DNA of 14,692 nucleotides, from NCBI GenBank assembly GCA_002373595.1, contig DFKT01000087.1:1-14692 (forward strand), in the 5' to 3' direction. The stretch comes from Lachnospiraceae bacterium UBA3638. Lineage in GTDB: Bacteria; Bacillota; Clostridia; Lachnospirales; Lachnospiraceae. Positions 12,357 through 14,692 of the stretch are shown in pieces (within the stretch, counting starts at the first letter, position 1; each line of letters starts with the position of its first letter). Under the pieces are notes generated by a model. It was not told where the DNA came from. It saw only the letters and a list, made by a program, of their open reading frames with translations, and searched no databases. Made by a program: the position numbers and the translations under genes.

Positions 12357-13211
12357 ATGATAGATATAACGGAAAAATTCGACGGAGTGCGCCTCGTAGG
12401 AGAGGGTGCATTCGGCTCGGTATATGCCGTGCATATTAAAGGCGAAAAAAGGACTGCAGCATTAAAGATCATTAACGACCTCAGTATCTGGAGAAACGAA
12501 AAGAGATTTCTTGCACTCGCGGATCACCCTGCTTTTCCTAAGCTCGAGAGAGCCTGGGAGGAGGATGGCAAAGGGTGCCTTCTCATGAGCTATATATACG
12601 GGGAAAGACTCGATGTCACTCTGGACAGGAGAGGGAGATTTAACCAGGCCGATGCCATGCGCATAGCACTGGGCATAGCGGACGGCATAGCATATCTGCA
12701 GCAGAGGGAAGGACATCCCGTATTTCGCGATATCAAGGCATCGAATATCATCTTACAGCCGGACGGAGAGCCTGCGATCGTGGACTTCGGGAGCGTATGC
12801 TTCCTGGAGGATGCGGGCAAGAGCCTCAGCGGAACGAAAGGCTACGCAGCCCCGGAGACTGAGGCAGGCCTATATACAGATGTCTACTCCTTCGGCAAGC
12901 TCTTCATGTACCTCCTCACAGGGGAAGCCCCTGCGGAAGGGTATCCCGGCAGGCTCCGCGAGTATGACCCGGCGCTCTCGCCCTCGTTGGAGCTCCTGAT
13001 AGACGACTGTGTGAGCGATGAAGCGGGATACAGGCCGCCCGATATGTACAGTGTGCTCGACCGTATGATGACCATAGGCACGGCCACCCCGAGGAAGCTT
13101 AAAAAGATGGAAAAACAGGCTGCCGCAGCCATGGCAAAGAGGGATATGGACCCTTCAGGCGGCGAAGCGGACGAAACCAGGGTAAAATACATCAAAAACA
13201 TATCCGAATAG
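12297..13211 (+). CDS. Hanks-type serine/threonine protein kinase, soluble
   Basis: 304 residues from the first ATG. Kinase domain about 25-260: glycine loop GEGAFGSVY (35-43), ATP-anchoring Lys57 (AALKII), helix-C Glu68, catalytic loop FRDIKASN (143-150; Asp145, Asn150, with Phe in place of the usual His), DFG at 163-165, activation segment ending GTKGYAAPE (179-187), and DVYSFG (195-200). All residues needed for catalysis are present. No membrane helix or PASTA repeats follow; the tail (265-304) is charged, so it acts in the cytoplasm, unlike PrkC-type kinases. The N-terminus consists of pentapeptide repeats MDKGE/MNKDE/MNKSE/MIKDD, giving five in-frame ATGs; the start is uncertain (12297 or 12312, the latter in an ATGA overlap with the PP2C-like stop). 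It ends the operon before the terminator at 13225. Confidence 0.88.
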   Translation: MDKGEMNKDEMNKSEMIKDDMIDITEKFDGVRLVGEGAFGSVYAVHIKGEKRTAALKIINDLSIWRNEKRFLALADHPAFPKLERAWEEDGKGCLLMSYIYGERLDVTLDRRGRFNQADAMRIALGIADGIAYLQQREGHPVFRDIKASNIILQPDGEPAIVDFGSVCFLEDAGKSLSGTKGYAAPETEAGLYTDVYSFGKLFMYLLTGEAPAEGYPGRLREYDPALSPSLELLIDDCVSDEAGYRPPDMYSVLDRMMTIGTATPRKLKKMEKQAAAAMAKRDMDPSGGEADETRVKYIKNISE

Positions 13212-13224
13212 GGCAGGAAGGCGC

Positions 13225-13265
13225 GATCCCACACAGATACAAAAAGTGTGGGATTCCTTGCTTTT
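13225..13265 (+). terminator. Intrinsic terminator-like hairpin after the kinase gene
   Basis: ATCCCACAC (13226-13234) pairs perfectly with GTGTGGGAT (13246-13254), with a possible extra G-T pair at 13225/13255 and an 11-nt A-rich loop. The following TCCTTGCTTTT is T-rich but interrupted, so termination may be partial. It lies 14 nt after the kinase stop and its tail overlaps the -35 of the next promoter. Confidence 0.7.
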
Positions 13266-13286
13266 ATGGCGCTTTTTCGGTATAAT
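13258..13286 (+). promoter_or_regulatory. Promoter for the transaldolase gene
   Basis: TTGCTT (13258-13263) and consensus TATAAT (13281-13286) are 17 nt apart, with a start near 13293 and a leader of about 45 nt carrying AGGAG at 13324-13328. The -35 lies in the T-rich tail of the preceding terminator. Confidence 0.75.
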
Positions 13287-13337
13287 TATATGGCTTTTGC
13301 GAATAAATCATTCTCACCAAAAAAGGAGATTAAAGAG

Positions 13338-13994
13338 ATGAAATTTTTTATCGACACAGCTGACGTAAACGAGATCCGTGAAGCTAACGAAATGGGCATT
13401 ATCTGCGGAGTTACCACCAATCCTTCGCTTATCGCGAAGTCAGGCCGTGACTTCAATGAGGTTATAAAGGAGATCACCTCCATCGTTGACGGACCTATCA
13501 GCGGAGAGGTTAAGGCTACCACTCAGGATGCTGAGGGCATGATCAAAGAGGGACGCGAGATCGCCAAGATCCACAAGAACATGGTCGTTAAGATCCCCAT
13601 GACCGCTGAGGGACTCAAGGCTACCAAGGTTCTTTCAAGCGAGGGCATCAAGGTTAATGTTACTCTTATCTTCTCTGCAAACCAGGCACTTCTTGCAGCA
13701 AGAGCGGGAGCAGCTTACGTTTCTCCCTTCCTCGGCAGACTCGATGATATCAACGAGCGCGGCGTAGACCTCATCAGTGAGATCTCCGACATCTTTGCAG
13801 TATCCGATATCGATACCGAGATCATCAGCGCTTCCGTCCGCAATCCCATCCACTGCACCGACTGTGCACTCGCAGGTGCGGACATCGCTACCGTTCCTTA
13901 CAAGGTTCTCATGCAGATGGTAAATCATCCCCTTACCACTCAGGGAATCGAGAAGTTCGTAGCGGACTACAAGGCTGTTTTCGGTGACAAATAA
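13338..13994 (+). CDS. fsa: Transaldolase / fructose-6-phosphate aldolase family protein (short TalC/Fsa type)
   Basis: 218 residues, the size of the short decameric transaldolase family that works in the non-oxidative pentose phosphate pathway or as a fructose 6-phosphate aldolase. Starts with the hallmark [24 protein letters not shown] (26-36), the Schiff-base lysine Lys85 in [24 protein letters not shown], the phosphate-binding [12 protein letters not shown], and SVRNPxH near the C-terminus are all present. The ATG at 13338 is chosen because AGGAG (13324-13328) lies 9 nt upstream, and the upstream in-frame extension from 13248 would start inside the terminator and cross the promoter. Transaldolase versus aldolase activity cannot be decided by eye. 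It may supply erythrose 4-phosphate used by the DAHP synthase in this window, an inference. Confidence 0.9.
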   Translation: MKFFIDTADVNEIREANEMGIICGVTTNPSLIAKSGRDFNEVIKEITSIVDGPISGEVKATTQDAEGMIKEGREIAKIHKNMVVKIPMTAEGLKATKVLSSEGIKVNVTLIFSANQALLAARAGAAYVSPFLGRLDDINERGVDLISEISDIFAVSDIDTEIISASVRNPIHCTDCALAGADIATVPYKVLMQMVNHPLTTQGIEKFVADYKAVFGDK

Positions 13995-14021
13995 ATTTTT
14001 ATAGAAAGTGAGATTTTTGTA

Positions 14022-14692
14022 ATGAGCGTTAGTGTTGAAAAACTTGAAGGAAGCATGGCTAAGCTTACGATCGAGGTTCCTGCTGAGGACTTTGAAAAGG
14101 CGATCGAGAAAGCGTACAACAAGGAGAGGGGCAGGATCAATCTTCCCGGATTCCGTAAGGGTAAGGCACCCCGTCAGGCTATAGAGCATGCTTACGGCAA
14201 GGAAGTATTCTATGAGGGAGCAGTCAATGAACTCGTTCCCGATGCATACGACAAGGCATACGATGAGTGCGGCGAGAAGATCGTATCCCAGCCCAAGATC
14301 GAGGTCATCCAGGCAGAGTCCGGCAAGCCCTTCATCTTCACGGCTACCGTAGCACTCAATCCTCCCGTAGAGCTCGGCAAGTACAAGGGCGTGGAAGTAT
14401 CCGCTCCCGATCTTAAGGTATCCGATGAGGATATCGATGCAGAGCTTGAGAGAGTAAGAGAGAGACAGGCACGTACCGTAGAGGTAACCGATCGTGCCGT
14501 AAAGGATAAGGACCAGACCGTTATCGACTTCGAAGGCTTCGTAGACGGAGTTGCATTCGCAGGCGGCAAGGGCACCGATTATCCTCTTACCATCGGTTCC
14601 GGACAGTTCATCCCCGGATTTGAGGAGGCTCTCATCGGAGCAAAGATCGGAGAGGAAGTTGATGTAAATGTATCCTTCCCCGAGGATTATCA
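14022..14692 (+). CDS. tig: Trigger factor, 5' part (cut by the window end)
   Basis: Ribosome-associated chaperone with peptidyl-prolyl isomerase activity that receives nascent chains. The first 223 codons are visible; the frame is open to the window edge and the C-terminal chaperone arms are missing. The ribosome-docking loop GFRKGKAP (43-50) is the family signature; the N-terminal domain runs to about 115. From about 150 the FKBP-type domain appears, with VIDFEGFVDGVAFAGGKG and IGSGQFIPGFEEALIGAK. A GAAAGTGAG stretch about 9 nt before the ATG is a modest ribosome binding site. Only 27 nt separate it from the transaldolase, with no terminator visible, so the two are probably co-transcribed; in many Firmicutes tig is followed by clpP and clpX, which would lie beyond this window. 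Confidence 0.95.
   Translation, partial: MSVSVEKLEGSMAKLTIEVPAEDFEKAIEKAYNKERGRINLPGFRKGKAPRQAIEHAYGKEVFYEGAVNELVPDAYDKAYDECGEKIVSQPKIEVIQAESGKPFIFTATVALNPPVELGKYKGVEVSAPDLKVSDEDIDAELERVRERQARTVEVTDRAVKDKDQTVIDFEGFVDGVAFAGGKGTDYPLTIGSGQFIPGFEEALIGAKIGEEVDVNVSFPEDY

Noticed and set aside
13248..13337. Longer N-terminus for the transaldolase starting at 13248
   Set aside because: This stretch contains the terminator stem, its tail and the promoter; the family begins at MKFFIDTAD and a proper ribosome binding site lies just before 13338.

Overview
The window looks like a chromosomal segment of a low-to-mid GC Gram-positive anaerobe of the Clostridia, most likely Lachnospiraceae or a near relative. 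This is inferred from the gene order pyrH-frr-uppS-cdsA-dxr-rseP, strong AGGAGG-type ribosome binding sites, TTG/GTG starts, and a left edge with a TnpW-like gene and an Rpn-type nuclease remnant. No rRNA, tRNA or CRISPR array was seen, so the placement rests on gene content alone.

Layout. (1) Positions 1-2050 are an AT-rich accessory strip. It holds an orphan TnpW-family gene, a minus-strand ORF6N-domain gene with a phospholipase-D-like tail, and a 5'-truncated Rpn-family nuclease remnant. The ORF6N gene is bracketed by two near-identical 28-nt palindromic repeats, and a third copy lies inside its coding sequence. (2) Positions 2129-3007 encode a XerD-type tyrosine recombinase, followed by about 100 bp of small hairpins and a 15-bp direct repeat. 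(3) From a good promoter at 3104-3132, a long co-directional cluster runs to 13211. It encodes DAHP synthase, a membrane-anchored polysaccharide deacetylase, a bactofilin with a very long acidic N-terminus, PyrH, Frr, UppS, CdsA, Dxr, RseP, a degenerate PP2C-like protein, and a Ser/Thr kinase. Genes overlap or abut at most junctions from frr onward (ATGA overlaps, 1-nt spacings). (4) A terminator-like hairpin at 13225-13265 leads directly into a new promoter (13258-13286) that drives a small transaldolase. Trigger factor follows and is cut by the window end.

How the genes work together. The core cluster joins nucleotide supply (UMP kinase), ribosome recycling, and envelope lipid and isoprenoid synthesis (Dxr makes MEP precursors, UppS makes undecaprenyl diphosphate, CdsA makes CDP-diacylglycerol) with a membrane site-2 protease. 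The deacetylase and the bactofilin upstream suggest cell-wall or shape functions transcribed with it. The kinase and its apparently catalytically dead PP2C-like neighbour at the operon end may form a signalling pair tied to envelope growth; that is inference.

The two most interesting items are the ORF6N gene with its palindromes (a possible self-regulating or mobile cassette whose DNA site is embedded in a conserved protein motif) and the pseudo-PP2C/kinase pair.
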